Assembly: GCA_965153455.1 (NCBI GenBank)
Contig: OZ234503.1
Span: 8,958,157 to 9,022,156 of the forward strand
DNA length: 64,000 nt
Source of the DNA: Sphagnum compactum
Taxonomy: Eukaryota; Bryophyta; Sphagnopsida; Sphagnales
Direction: 5' to 3'
A model generated the notes under the pieces. That model saw only the letters and a list, made by a program, of their open reading frames with translations, searched no databases and was not told the origin of the DNA. Positions 1-12,656 of the stretch are shown here, in pieces; positions within the stretch are counted from its first letter, which is position 1, and each line of letters opens with the position of its first letter. Position numbers and translations under genes: made by a program.

Positions 1-3000
1 CCAAGTTATATATTCGGATCCCTTTCTGTGCAGAGGTGCTCACCTGCAAAGTGATGTACCCCAGGCAACACTAGGTTCAGACAGACCAGAGAGGAAGTGT
101 GACATTGGATTCCAGATCCATGCACAATCTGCAGAATACCAAACTCAACAACCAGATTACTTCTTAGATCATAAAGAGGTAGCATAGGACTTGTGCAAGA
201 GGCAATTTAGCATAAAAACAGGTACAATATCTGCCACTCTCATGAATCCAAAGCCCAGATAGCACAACCCTGTCACTTGCAAACTTCAAACGCGTACCAT
301 GTGGCTCCCATCTACAGTAATGGCCAAATCATTGATATGGGGCAAGCAGGCAGCCTTCCATGACTGTAACTCCCGGCCCTGGAAACCATTGAATCCGTGA
401 GACTCTCACCCATGGACAACACATGGATCAGGAAACACAACAAATCAGATCAACTTCAATGATATCCAAGCATATGGAAAATGGAAGAAACCGATAAAGA
501 TTGGGATGCCTGATGCTCATGACCATGAAAGCTAAATCATGGTCCTGGCTCTCAAGGAAGCAGTGGGACTAGGTGGGATAGACTGTTAAAAACAAGTGCT
601 ATGCAACTTGCTGGGGGCTACCATTTCTGGGAAGCAAGGCTCATACCTCAAGGTCCCACATGTAAATACACTTATCCCCTCCACCTGAAACCAAATGACG
701 GCCATCAGGGAACCACGCACAGGATGTGAAGCAGCTACTAGGCTTATCAAACGTGTGTTTACACTCGCCTGTGCGGATGTCCCAGAGCTTGACAACTTCT
801 TGATTGCCAGATGTGAGTAGCATGGTACTGTCAGGACTCCAAGAAACAAAAGATACTGGCTTCCGGTGACCAGTCAAAGTATGCTTCAGGATGACCGACT
901 CGTCATCATTAACCTGCATTCCAACTCAATGTGAGATGGGATCTGGTGGCTCACAACTGATGATGTGCAGTTCTCTGTAAGAAGCACAGTTGTAGGTCTG
1001 CCCCCTGCCACAATAATAGATACTTGTACAGGCAAAGTGCAAGGATTCCCATTGACTGTTTGACCCACATTCCTCCAATCTGGTCCCTCCCAGAGAACCA
1101 AGGATCCTTTGTGCCAATGCACTCCTTGAAGAATCAGACAAGGTGACGGAAAATAACAGTGCATTGATTTCTAACAGTGCCACAGGCTTCATGGTGTCAC
1201 AGGAGAAGTTTGCCTCTGAAGGCAACCTTACAAGGAAATGAGTGCACATAGGCGACATTTAATTGAAGTACTGGTCTTAAGAGAATCTCACAGTTGCATC
1301 AATAGTCAATACCATTTAACTGTGTTCAGAAGATGAGCCATGCAAAAGGAAACAATAGAAATACATCTCACAATCCACACTGTGCTAGTGGTACAGATGG
1401 GAAAAAAGCTTATCAGTAGGACTGGAACATCAAAGGAGGTAGCATAAAGTCCACTAACCTCCCAAACAATGGCTGTACAGTCTTTAGATGTAGATGCCAG
1501 ATAGTGACCATCATGTGAAAACTGCAGAAACCACACTTCATCTTCATGTGCTTCTAGCACCTGCACAACCATACACCCAGCACCCGACAAATCCAGCAAT
1601 GCTGGGCCTTACATTCACTTTCATGGACAGTCATTTCAAAACCATGAGCCTCCTCAAGCAGGACCTCGGAGTTTAGGCACTCAGTCCACAAGGAATAGTG
1701 AACTAAGTACTGTTAACACATCAGGACACAGCATGTGTGACATCGGTCTATTCTATTATCCACAAACCATGGAAAAATACAGAGATCAAGATATATATAT
1801 GCTCTAAGGCTGGGTGAGAGCAAGTCAAATGTAACATTATCTTGTAGGTGACTGTATTAGGAATTGCCAATTTCATGATCCAGTAAAAACAGAGACAAGA
1901 GAAAAGAATATTTCAACATAGGCCCGATGCTATCCAGTTGATGGACTATTTACCTGGTCAACAATATCATCAAACACAGGTTCCGACATTAAAGAAGATT
2001 TACACAGTAAAAAAGAAATATACACCAACAAAACCAACCAAAGCCACAATGTCAAACACAACCAGTTCACGAGAGAGCATAAAAATCACACCATAATTCT
2101 TAATTGTGAAAAACACAGACCCAAACCAACTGCCAAACCATCATCACAACCCATACTTGGATGATTTGCACTGAGCAAGTGGTGTGGCCAACCTTGTCCA
2201 TGCACCTTCTAGTTAGTTCACCCATGAGATTGCAAGAACCTTTACAGCTACAACTGCTAATGGTATCACCTTGCAGGTACCTAACACAATCTACTCCCTT
2301 GTGTTACAGTACAAAAACAATGGCCAAATATGCTGTGACTCACTATGGAGTCAGCACATGTGGACATGATACATCACAAACTTTCACTTTGTTCACTTCT
2401 AGAGGCCATGCAATTCCCCTAATGTGATAAGGTTAAGGAAAAACCCCTAAGGAGATGCTACACTTCTGGGTGCCACAGTCGATCACAAGAACACCCTAAA
2501 CTCTAGAGTGAGCTGACTTAAATGTGTAAGGTGGGGCTCGGTGGCACCCTTAATATGATGGAGAATGGTCTTGGTACCTCTGTCTGTAGATACAAAACCA
2601 TAATGGAAAGCCCTGTGAGCAACCCACTTTACCTGAACATTGCCATGATAAGACTCTTTGTGTATGGTCAATTCACTTCACGTGAAGCAGGGCCTTTGCC
2701 ATCTTGACATTTGCTATCGCAGCTACACATAGGCATTGATGGGGCTGAAGCTGGCTCTTACCCTGAATATGCTGTGCTATAACTATCCAGTTACCTACTC
2801 TGAGATAACCTATGCTGAGGATGCCGTAAATAAGACTTCCTTGGCATCTGGCAATTGTCCCCTGGCGTGTTCCCGAGCCCTTGATTTTCACTGAAAGTCA
2901 CAAAGAACGGTGTTTGGCTTAAACTTGCATCAGCAGATGCTTCAAGCACATTTCTCCCAACCAAGTGTTCTTCACCTAAATCAGCAACTTAAAGACTTGC

Positions 3001-4716
3001 TGTGAAGCAGTCTATAATTAAACATGAACAGGACCCCTATGACCACAGTGATGTTATGTTAAAACTTATTCTCAACACCTTCTGTTTTCAATGAGAGTAT
3101 CTTTACACCCTATTGCAAACAGAACTTATGCCCTTGAATGCTCAAGACTGTGTGCAGCATACAATAGAAAGGCACCTTCTAATGCTTTTTGGCTCATAGC
3201 ATAAACCTAGACCATTCACACCCAAAAATACCAGTGGTTGAGGGTTAGTGCCTCAATGGCTACTGGTAACAAGAAGGGATCTATAGTGACAAGCCTATTC
3301 ATAACATTCCTCACCCTGATCTCTCATTGTCTACCCAGTAACACAGTCAATACTGAGTGCATTGCACACCCCAGATATTCGATCCACTGCAATAAATGTG
3401 CTGTCAAAATCTGCCAGCCAGTTATCTGTAGACAAGGCAAACACTGTAAATCCTTGTAGTAGAGAGTTAAATTCTACATAACACAGGCACATATATGTCT
3501 TATGGTACACACCTATACAACAAACAGTACCCCTTGGCCTTGTCACATAGTGAGCCCCTCATTATGCATAGTTCAGACAACAAGATGACAATTCACTTGG
3601 CAGCTCAAAACAACAGGAGAAAACTAAACACTTGCACTCAGCATGTGAAAGTGAGCAAGCTAAATAGCAACATGAAGTATAGGGAGACATAGAGACATAG
3701 AGCAAGTGAGATGACATCAAACTGCAATTTCATAGACCAGTGGCATTGAACCCCTACAACCACTCAGAGAGTGAGAGAAAAAAATGGAAACACAGACTAA
3801 AAGCTCCTTTCATACTCATGAACAGCAAAGCAGTGTATGAGTCACCCACACAACAGGAATGCCAGCAACCTCCCAAATCTTGTGAAGATATACAACAGTG
3901 ATGGATTTGAGCATCTACCTGTAGAGTTTGTGTGGGGATCTGATCTCGATTGCATCGATGGTCAGCATAAAGAGACAGAGCATGATCCAGTGAGTTGTGG
4001 AATACACATGCATCTCGCTGCACGTCCAGTGCCTGTTCCACAAGATGCTCCAGTCGTCTCTCAGGAATCATGATAGAAGGGGGAAGCAACTGTTGTAACT
4101 CTTCAAGCAAATGAATTCGCGAATCTTCCCCTGCCCCCCTCCAGTCTGCTTTTTCTAGCAGGACTTCCCGGGATGGGCACATAATGAAGCTTGCCAGCTG
4201 GTGTACTCTTTGTGTATGGATGTCTAAAGTGGATATCTCAGAGCGGAGTGTTTTTAAGGCAGCACTAGTTTCACCATGATCCAAAAGCTCCAGAAACTTT
4301 TGCTGCAATATGAGAAATGATGCAGATTTGAGGGTTTCCTCGTCAATTGGACCAATCATGCAAAGTGTACCTAAGCTTTTGTCCCATTGACCTGCCAGAA
4401 TATCCTGCCGAAATTCAGCTACAACTGGTGACTGCAACATGATCCCAGATTCCTGTTCAAGCATTGAGCCTGCTTGCTGATAGCCGAGTGAGAAGAGTGC
4501 CTGAGCAATGATTCTGACAAACTCAACCTTTCTGATTTGACCTCGAGAGCCCAATGTTTCTACTTCATTGGCAGCTAAATCTGTGGCCATTGGGGCTGCA
4601 CCAGAGCCCACACCCACAACTCCAGTAGGAAACCCTTCCACCACCTTCCTGGGACAAGGTTTACTGAGCTTCAATCGCTTTGAGGGGGGAAGCCCGCAGT
4701 CACTGTCTCGTCCCAT
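1..4716 (-). CDS. WDR26: WDR26/GID7-like LisH-CTLH-WD40 protein (3' end outside window)
   Basis: Homologue of WDR26, the WD40 subunit of the plant CTLH/GID-type E3 ubiquitin ligase (family knowledge). Exons read from the sequence: 4716-3919, 1560-1459, 913-647, 378-298 and 43-1, continuing past the left edge; every border has GT/AG and phases agree. Exon 1 encodes 266 residues: a basic patch SKRLKL near residues 12-17, a LisH motif at about 62-94 and CTLH/CRA helices at about 97-175. Exons 2-4 encode the first WD repeats (for example HEDEVWFLQFSHDG and GHRKPVSFVSWSPD). The last 14 codons (exon 5) read as a further blade ending RIYNL. The start is the ATG at 4716 because upstream in-frame residues are cysteine-rich and unlike the family. 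Intron 1 is unusually long (about 2.36 kb). No disabling change is visible. Confidence 0.93.
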
Positions 4717-6530
4717 GTAAGGACACAATATCCGATGGCTAGCCCATATATCTATGCTATTGCAACAACACAAGCACTATGTGTCAGTCTTGCTTTCAAA
4801 ACTCCTATGAAGTTTGTTGTTGGCCCTGGAAAAGAGTGTTACAAAACCCTAACACCTCAACATCCTCTCCATCACATTCTAAGGGCTACAAAACCCTAAT
4901 AATCCAACATCCTCTTCATCACATTCTAAGAGACCACAAGCACACCACCTTGCACTAATATGCTGTTCTATTTAGTCCTTCCACCACATACTCATCATCA
5001 CAAACATACCAAAAATTCACAACCGGGCATAAAACGTGGCAAGCAAATCTATAGACACATATGTGAATGGTATGCACAGAGGAAAAAAAAATTTCAAACC
5101 CCTTGATGAAAATCCCAGTTTTACGGACCTGGTTCGTGGCTCCTTGTTCCTATCTATCAGAGGAACGAAATCGACTCGGCAACGACTCAACAACAAACCC
5201 CCAGAAGCAATCGAAAAATACACAATGAGAAACAAAGGTGGTGGCGAAAAGACACAGAGGCCAGGAAGAGAAGGTCACCTAATCAGGATGGCAACCTCTT
5301 CGAACCTCCGATCTTCAGACAAAACTCCGTGAAGAGAGAGACGGACAGCGAGACAGACAGACAGACACGCTGCGAGAGAGAAGAAACAACGGATGTCGTA
5401 GGGATGTAATGCACCTCGGATCGGGAGCTCGAACGAGAGAAACCCTGTCCAGCGTTGTTCAAGGAATCGTAAAAAGGCCTCCGCTCGCAACAAAAGGAAA
5501 AAAACAAAGCGGCAGACGTGCCAGACACGAAAGGAAAATGTACAAACAAGTCATGCAACTTTGCAGCAAAAACGGAATTGACAACGATCCCAATTCACTG
5601 CAAGAAAACACGATCACAAAACAAGCTGCTAACAGAGCATTCGCCAGAAAGATGAGCATTCACCGTCCACAATTGAAATCAGGCAATCGACCACAACATA
5701 CAAAGAAAAACACTGGTACTATCTCTGTATTCTCCAAGAATTTGCGAAGAAACTAACTACGTAACACACTTTTTCTAGCACAAAACCCGAGATGCACAAC
5801 AAAGATGGCAGTGCGATGAGACTCCTCTGGCATCGATCTTCTTCTGCCCCACTTGAGGAAAAGAATGGAAAAATCTGCACACACTTACCAATCCGCCACC
5901 ACCACCACCCCAAAACAGCCGCAGATGAAGAAGCAAAAACAACGATGGATATGGATATATCTCGTTGTTGCTCTATGCAGAAGAAAAACCTTAGCGGCTA
6001 TTTTTTTCTGCAGAGAGCCAGACTCTTGTTGCACGCAACGTTGCACGCACTAGTACTATCTCCTTCTTCTTCTTCTTCTTCTTCTTCTTCGTCTCCTCCA
6101 ACAATTAACCGAATTACCAAAGCTGGCAACACACACACAAACACATACGCAGAGACAGCACCAGAAAATACTTCAGAATGAGTTGAAAGGAGAGTTCTGT
6201 GGCTGTGTTATGCGTCGAGTTAGAGAGAGGCTAGCTGGGTCTGAGATTCGACGAAGAAGCAGCGGCAACAACAACAGCAAGAGAACAACTGCAAGAGAGT
6301 CAGAGTGAGGGAATCAAAATGGCCAACAAAACTACTATCTGCTCTCTGCAAAGGAGAGTGCAAAATGGAAACCCTAAATGAGAGAGGGAAAGGGGGCACT
6401 TTTTGCATCAACTTTTTCCATCTATAATCCTTGCCAATTTTGTTCATCCATCCAACTTTCTTTCGTTTTCTCCTCTCCCTCTTTGTCTCTAGCAAGAGCC
6501 TACCCACAATATTAAGGATTTTTGAGTGCA
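4717..6530 (-). promoter_or_regulatory. 5' leader and promoter region of the WDR26-like gene
   Basis: No coding sequence is convincing here; several 60-130 codon open frames overlap on both strands and are low-complexity. The stretch is richer in G+C than the AT-rich DNA beyond 6530 and carries an AGAC tetranucleotide run (about 5351-5367) and a CTT run (6062-6090), features common in plant leaders and promoters. It therefore probably holds the untranslated leader, perhaps with an intron, and the promoter of the leftward gene. No TATA box or start site is assigned. Confidence 0.45.
6062..6090. repeat. (CTT)n microsatellite
   Basis: Nearly ten uninterrupted CTT triplets, in the probable leader/promoter of the WDR26-like gene. 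Confidence 0.9.
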
Positions 6531-7528
6531 TATTATGCCAATTTTTTAGGGTTCCTTAGATTGTAAAAATATCATCAAAGCCAACATTGTTCCCATAATT
6601 AATGGCATTTCCTTGTCATTGTTCCATAATTCAACATAATTGTTAGCTATCCTAACATAATCGTCAATGTTTAAAAATCTAATGGTTCGAAATCCTTAAT
6701 GTATAGAAATGAACATGCGCTTACCTAGTACTAGTAATAGGGAGTGCCCATCCATCCTTGGAATGTGTATCAAGGGAAGCTATGCTACACAAAAGTAATA
6801 GTAGTAAAATGACCATGCACTCTCTTGTTAGTAAAAACAATGTTAACTATATTTCAAAACAATGGAAGGATACCAATGTTCACGCGTAATATTAAAAACA
6901 TTGCTGAAAATTACATGGCAATTATCATGACCATCCATATCAACACAATGTAACAAAATGTGGTTAAGATGATAAGAAATGTTGCAATATCATTGAATAT
7001 ATAAATAAATGAATTGAAAATGAAATGTTAAATTGGCGATCAAAAAAAAGTTGACGTAAATCAAGTAAAGATTTTTTTCTAAATTGTTGTACATTATGTT
7101 GTGTGTCTTCAAAGTTTTGCATTCCACTATTTTCTAACATCCTATTTCATAAAGACAATTCATTGAATAAGAACTCTAATGTACAAGTGAAAATTGTAAA
7201 ACCTTTTCCCATGGATGATTGAATAATATTTAACAACATAAATATTTTAAAAAATCATCTATTACAAATAATGACATTGTGAAAATGGTTAAAATAGATA
7301 ATAAAATGTTAACATTTCAACTAACAAAATTCACATTGCAAATATGAAAATCAGAAAACAATGTTCACAAGCATAAGAAATGTTTCAAAACCAACGAATT
7401 AAGAATTTCAAGATGAAAGATGTTGAAATCAAATGTACATGTAACTAGAGCATGGTTCAAGTTATTTTCAATTTAACCTATGTCATAAAAACAAACGATG
7501 TGCTCCAAGAGGAAAATAATATTTATAA
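6531..7528. other. AT-rich intergenic DNA, nothing recognised
   Basis: Very AT-rich sequence with many short TTAACA-type words and stops in all frames. I see no gene, RNA or repeat boundary before the copia LTR at 7529. Confidence 0.6.
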
Positions 7529-7765
7529 TGTCACAAAAATTTGTATTGCCTCGTCATCAAAATAACCAATTACAGCATATATACATAGTGGAATATCACA
7601 AATTGGGGTCCATGCATATTGCAAATACTAAAGCGATCGATAACCAGTGATCAAATATCTAATATCCTATGGATGTAAAAAGTGTATGATATCTTAGTAT
7701 TGGATGTGGATGATATATATTTTACAATAAAAACTTCATAAATGCTGAAAACACATAAGTTAACA
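7529..7765 (-). repeat. Copia 3' LTR
   Basis: 237-bp copy matching 12420-12656 end to end without net length change. The element reads leftwards, so this copy is the 3' LTR. Confidence 0.92.
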
Positions 7766-7780
7766 CCTTCCCTTGCTCTC
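7766..7780 (-). other. Polypurine tract of the copia element
   Basis: On the minus strand this reads GAGAGCAAGGGAAGG immediately before the TG of the 3' LTR, the expected place for the plus-strand primer. Confidence 0.75.
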
Positions 7781-8633
7781 AACGTCCTGATTATACAACA
7801 TGTCTAAAGTGTATTTTCTTCCAAATTAAGCTATCGATAATCTTCGCAAACAAGTTGAAACCATGAGCATAGTAAGTATGAAATCCTAACATTTAATTTG
7901 TATATATGTTAAATTATCTACAAGAATTCTAACAAAAAAGGTGTGATGTGTGCAGATTGAAAAATTACTAATGGCAATATGGTTGTTTGCCATTGTTGCA
8001 TGGCAAGCATGTGATTTCCTCTTCAATATGTTGATTTTCCAATTGTTATGTTCATCGAACCAAGTTGAAGAAGTTACAAATCTTCAAAGTTTTTATGAGC
8101 AAGTGCCAGGGCCGAATAGTGGGATTCACAATAGAGGTAAACCGGATCAAAGAAAATATCAAAAAGCAGGCTTGCCTAAGACCACAAGTTGTAAGCTATA
8201 TGTCATTTGTAGAAGACGTCAACCAGGTATTTATCCTTCATGGAAAGAATGTGAGTAGTAGATGAAGGGCTTCACTAAAACAAAACATAAAAGTTTCAAA
8301 TCGTGGGGAGCAGCTAAGTCATATTTTAAAGGTTCAACTTAAAAGTTTTAAATCCTATTAGATGAATGGGCAAAGGTTTGATTCTTAGTTCTTCCCTATT
8401 GTATGCATAACGAACGTGAGCTAGTGGTTTAATGAGCATATCTGTTTGGTGTAAAGATGAAGGGACATAATTTATTTCTACTTCTCATTATTAGACTTTT
8501 TATCTAATAAAGTGTGTTCTAATGTCTATACACTTGATTTTCTCGTGCATTTTATTAGATTTTTTATTAATCGAATACAAGATTGGTTATCATTATATAA
8601 AGGAGTAGGCTTATATCGAATGGCATTTAAATA

Positions 8634-8867
8634 GGAAAATTTTAAATTCACGCCTTTTTTGGTTAAATTCACACCCTTTCTTCGCGCGTCCGATTATATG
8701 CAGATTAAATTTGAGTGTGTTTGCCCCACCCCCTTGTGTGCTCGCGAACTTGCCCGCAGAAGTAATTGAATTGATAAAGGAACATACTTTTAAAGTTTAA
8801 TCTGCATCAAATCGGACGCGCGAAGGGTGTGGATTTAACCAAAAAAGGTGTGAATTTAAAAATTTCC
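8634..8867. mobile_element. Foldback miniature transposon (hAT- or MULE-like), nested in copia
   Basis: Arms of about 72-75 bp at 8634-8708 and 8796-8867 are inverted copies with few mismatches, ending GGAAA. The element is flanked by a perfect 8-bp direct repeat TTTAAATA (8626-8633 and 8868-8875). It has no coding capacity. An 8-bp target duplication is typical of hAT elements; such long inverted ends are more typical of MULE-type miniature elements, so the superfamily is open. It interrupts the 3' part of the copia element and so inserted later. Confidence 0.88.
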
Positions 8868-9018
8868 TTTAAATATGTGAATAGTTTTTATAAATGAAGA
8901 ATACCGATTACATCATCAGATAAAACCATATATTTCATTTCTTCGGTTGAGAATGACACTACATCCTGTAGTTTGTTTAACCAATGAATTTTGGGGTTCC
9001 CAAATTTGTGAATAATAT

Positions 9019-9917
9019 CTAATGTTGATCATCTAATGTCCAAATTCCATCCCTAATCAAGATCAACAAAAGTGAAATAAATTTCATCTCCATTGCATGC
9101 CAAGTGCAATCCAAAATCCAAATACCTTTTAAATACTTTAGGATTTGTTTGGCTGCTTGCAAATGAACCTCTTCTGGTTCATCCATGAATCTACTCACAT
9201 AATTCAATACAAAACATATGTCTAATTTTATGTTTATCTGGTAGATCAAACTTCCTAATAATGATCTGTAGTTTTTTAGATATATTTTTTGAATTTTCAT
9301 CTTCCTTTGAAATTACATACTAAGGTCCATCTATATCATACCTTGCTAGTATTTTGCAAATGTATTACACTTTTTGATGCAACTAGATGTTTGATGGACA
9401 ATTTTCTAATTTGATTCCAAGGTAGGGCCTTGTGATCCCAAGATCAATCATTTCGAAGTTGTCAACCAGTTCCTGTTAAATGTTTTTCACCTCTTTGTCG
9501 TTGTCTTCAGTGATCAACAAATCGTCGATGTACAAAAGTATGACAATTTGCTTCCCATCTTTCATCTTGAAGTACATGTTCGAATCAACACTGTTCCTTG
9601 TCATGCCATGTTTCAGATCTATCTTCATGTACCAAGTTTTGGGGGCATGTTTCAACCCATAAAGAGCTCACCTTAGTGGGATCCCCCACTCCTTTGAAAC
9701 CTTCAAGGAATTCCACGTAGACCTCCTTTTTCAAATGTCCAATCAGAAAAGTTGTCTTGACATCCACTTGTTTTACTTTCCATTTTCTTTTGGTAATTAT
9801 GGATAATATTGATCTTATAATGGACCATCTTACGACAAGTGCAAATGTGTCAAAATAGTTTATTCCTACCAATTGTTGGAAACCTCTTGCTATGATCCTA
9901 ACTTTTAGTTTCTTCAC
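9019..9917 (-). pseudogene. Copia reverse transcriptase and RNase H relic
   Basis: The frame at 9917-9585 contains the copia RT signature: ARGFQQLVGINYFDTFALVV followed by VKQVDVKTTFLIG and a VYVEFLEGF block. The frame at 9300-9019 contains the RNase H-side block YRSLLGSLIYQINIKLDICF and LQAAKQILKYLKG. Both are typical of Ty1/copia polyproteins, but stops and frame changes separate them, so the gene is dead. Confidence 0.88.
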
Positions 9918-10524
9918 TTCCCCTAATGGTCCTTTTTTAATTTTGTAAAGCCATTTAACAATATATTGGAAATTTTTTTATGGCCTATCAACTATATTCC
10001 ACATATTATTTGTTTTTATTGAGTTAATTTTTTGCTACATGGTTTCAATCCGCCTATCATTTTACTACTTCATTATAGGAAGTAGGTTTTTTTGTCATTT
10101 CTATTGCAAGTGTCCAATAATAGTCCTTAATATTTTTTGTTAGTGACTTATTTTTAGTTGGATACCGTCTTTGGTTTGGAACTACTTACTCATGGATTGA
10201 TTGTGTCCTTTCAATTTTAAACCTTTCTAGGTTTTTTCTTATGTTGTTATTCCTAAATTGCCATGGTTGGACTATGATTTATGAGATAGTTTGTTGTTGA
10301 AAATATGGTTTCTATCCACAAAAATCCTGGCAATGAACTATCCACTATCAATGAACATGTTTGTTCCACCAAAGTTATATTCTTTTGCTCTATAACGCCA
10401 TTTTGTTACGGTGTCAACATTTGTGTTAGTTGTCTTGTGATGTTGTGTTTAAGGCATTAGTTGTTGAATTCTATTGATGTAAATTCACCTATTTGATCGG
10501 TCCTTAGTTTTTTGATTTTACGAT

Positions 10525-10719
10525 TCATTTCTCCTTCAGGTGAAGTTGCTTAAACATTTTGAACTTTGTAAAGGTTGTAGTTTTGCTTTGCATGAAATAA
10601 GTCCAACTTTTTCGAGAGTAATCATTAATGAAGACCACAAAATACTTCAATTCATTCAAAGATAAAGTTGGAAGTGGAATAACTAAATATGAGTGGATGA
10701 GATCAATGAAAGCCATCAT
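10525..10719 (-). pseudogene. Copia integrase-core relic
   Basis: The fragment KYFVVFINDYSRKSWTYFM followed by a phenylalanine/lysine-rich stretch matches the copia integrase core around its first catalytic Asp (the D of FINDYSR). Stops on both sides show decay. It lies between the gag and RT relics as expected for copia. Confidence 0.8.
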
Positions 10720-11895
10720 TCAGTTTTTGAAACATCATGGAATTCGTTCTCTATGTTGATGTTGTGCGAAGGTTGTTTTTGCATGGTTTCTTAACAAATG
10801 TTATCTTTGGCAAGCCCATCAGTCGATTGTGTTTTGAAAAATGATTTAAACCATAATAGTTAAGATGACCAACCTCCTATGCCATAGTTTTTAGGCACTT
10901 TGTGATTTTATTCTATTAATCTAACATTGGGATCATTAAAGAGTCCATTAGTTGGGTCTCTGTAACCTATGACGATAACATTTTTGTTGTCAAGGTCATC
11001 TAAGATCCAACAGTGTGTATTTGAAAAAATGACAATGTTGCTTACATTAGTACCTATTCCAACTAAGATTAATTTTTTTTCAAGGTCAACACGTACAAAA
11101 CATTTGTCAAATTTATTTCATCAAAATCAATGTTTATAATTGAAATACCAATTCCATGAATGTTGTGACTTTTTCCTCCAACTATTTTGATTTTTTTCAA
11201 CATTATTATCTTTAAAACGATTTACATTATTTTTAGAGCCTATAACGTGATATGTGGCTCCATTATCCATGTACAAATGATGGATGAAAAGAACTCAAGT
11301 AGCCTAAAATCTTAGATAATGTTACATCAAGGTTTTGCACTACATTAGCATATGTAGTGTAATTAAATTGACTTCTTCTTGAATTAAAATGTGTTAATTG
11401 ATTTGGCTAATCTAAATGCTCAACAACAATGTGGCCCATTTAACCATAGTTGTAGTAGACAATGTAAGCTTACTAGGCATTTCTTGGACTAGGCGTATTT
11501 CATCTTCCTTGAAACTACATTTTTCACCCTCAAGGAAATCCACTCGCATAGAAGATGTTTTGTGTTGGAAATTAACTTCTCAATTGTCCAAAGTTGAATC
11601 CTTTCAACCAAAATGTTGCAACTTGATTGAAATGAATTACTAGTGCCTCTTCATCATCCAATTGGGATGTTCACTGCTCTTGGCATGCAACTTCTGTTTT
11701 TAGTTTGGTTAATAGTTAATTGAAACTAAGTATTGTATCCAAATTTTTCAAGGTTTGAACAACTCCTTCATGATTTCTCTATAAACCTTTGAGTACAAGC
11801 TAACAAATTGAGTTGTTTAAAATTGCCTCATTTAACGCCAACAACTTGTCCTTTACATCTGTGGCTCTGTTGACATATTCTTCCATCAAGCCTCC

Positions 11896-12285
11896 TTATG
11901 ACATTTTAAAAGTATGTAGTTGGTTAATCAATGTGAATAAGTGTGACTGATTATTGGACACAAACTTATGACATAAAACATCCCAAGCAAGTGTTGGGTC
12001 ATTGAAAGTTGATAGAAAACCAAACAAATTATCTGCTACAAACAATAATATTTTTGACAATGCAATTTTTTTTGTTTTCCTCATTGTGTGTCTATTATAC
12101 TTGGTTCCAAGAACCGTTGTTAGAAAGTAATCAGGTTCAATTTGAGTTTGAGTGAGATCCCACATGTTCTCCCTTTTCAATACAACATTCATTTTGAATT
12201 GCCACACGTAATAGTTGCTACGACTAACTAGTTTGTTGGTTTCTCCAATCGACATGCTACCATGACCTCCTTGTGTTTCTGACAT
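11896..12285 (-). pseudogene. Copia gag relic, N-terminal part
   Basis: A 129-codon frame beginning MSETQGGHGSMS contains the copia Gag pattern: NYYVWQFKMNVVLKRENMWD, then a region ending in AWDVLCHKFVSNNQSHLFTL and a short LHTFKM helix. It stops early, so only the N-terminal half of a typical Gag remains. It begins about 130 bp inside the 5' LTR, the normal gag position. Confidence 0.85.
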
Positions 12286-12395
12286 GACAACTTCTTTCTC
12301 TAGTACTTATTAAAGGAACAATGTTCACTTTAAACAAGTTTCCTTACTTATAATCTAAGAACACAATTCACTATGAAGATGTTAACTTAAACACT

Positions 12396-12410
12396 CTAAC
12401 TCTAATATCA
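12396..12410 (-). other. Probable decayed primer-binding site (initiator Met tRNA)
   Basis: On the minus strand this reads TGATATTAGAGTTAG, close to the plant retrotransposon site TGGTATCAGAGC. It lies about 9 bp from the LTR edge rather than 2-3 bp, so the assignment is tentative. Confidence 0.4.
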
Positions 12411-12419
12411 TATTACCAA

Positions 12420-12656
12420 TGTCACTAGAATCTATATTGCCTCATCGTCAAAATAACCAATTGCAACATATATACATAGTGGAATACCATAGATTGGGGT
12501 CCATGTATATTGCAAATCCTATGGCGATCCATAACCACTGATCAAATATCTAATATCCTATGGATGTAAAGTGAATATGATATCCTAGTATTGGATGTGG
12601 ATGATAGATATTATATAGTAGAAACTTCATCAATGCTGAGAACACATAAGTCAACA
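12420..12656 (-). repeat. Copia 5' LTR
   Basis: Partner of 7529-7765. On the minus strand it starts TGTTGACTTATG and ends GTGACA. Confidence 0.92.

Larger units (their letters stand above)
7529..12656 (-). mobile_element. Degenerate Ty1/copia LTR retrotransposon
   Basis: Two 237-bp direct repeats (7529-7765 and 12420-12656), both starting TG and ending CA on the plus strand, bracket an interior with gag, integrase, reverse transcriptase and RNase H relics, all on the minus strand. Domain order gag-integrase-RT-RNase H identifies Ty1/copia. A purine tract (7766-7780 on the minus strand) adjoins the 3' LTR. The LTRs differ at about 30 of 237 positions by hand count (about 87% identity), many of them transitions, and the coding parts carry many stops, so the insertion is old. 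No target duplication is visible: flanks read TATAA and AACAA. A 234-bp foldback element is nested at 8634-8867. Confidence 0.92.

Noticed and set aside
5409-5756. 115-codon plus-strand frame
   Set aside because: Lys/Arg/Asn-rich, overlapped by open frames on the other strand, and located in the probable leader/promoter of the WDR26-like gene.
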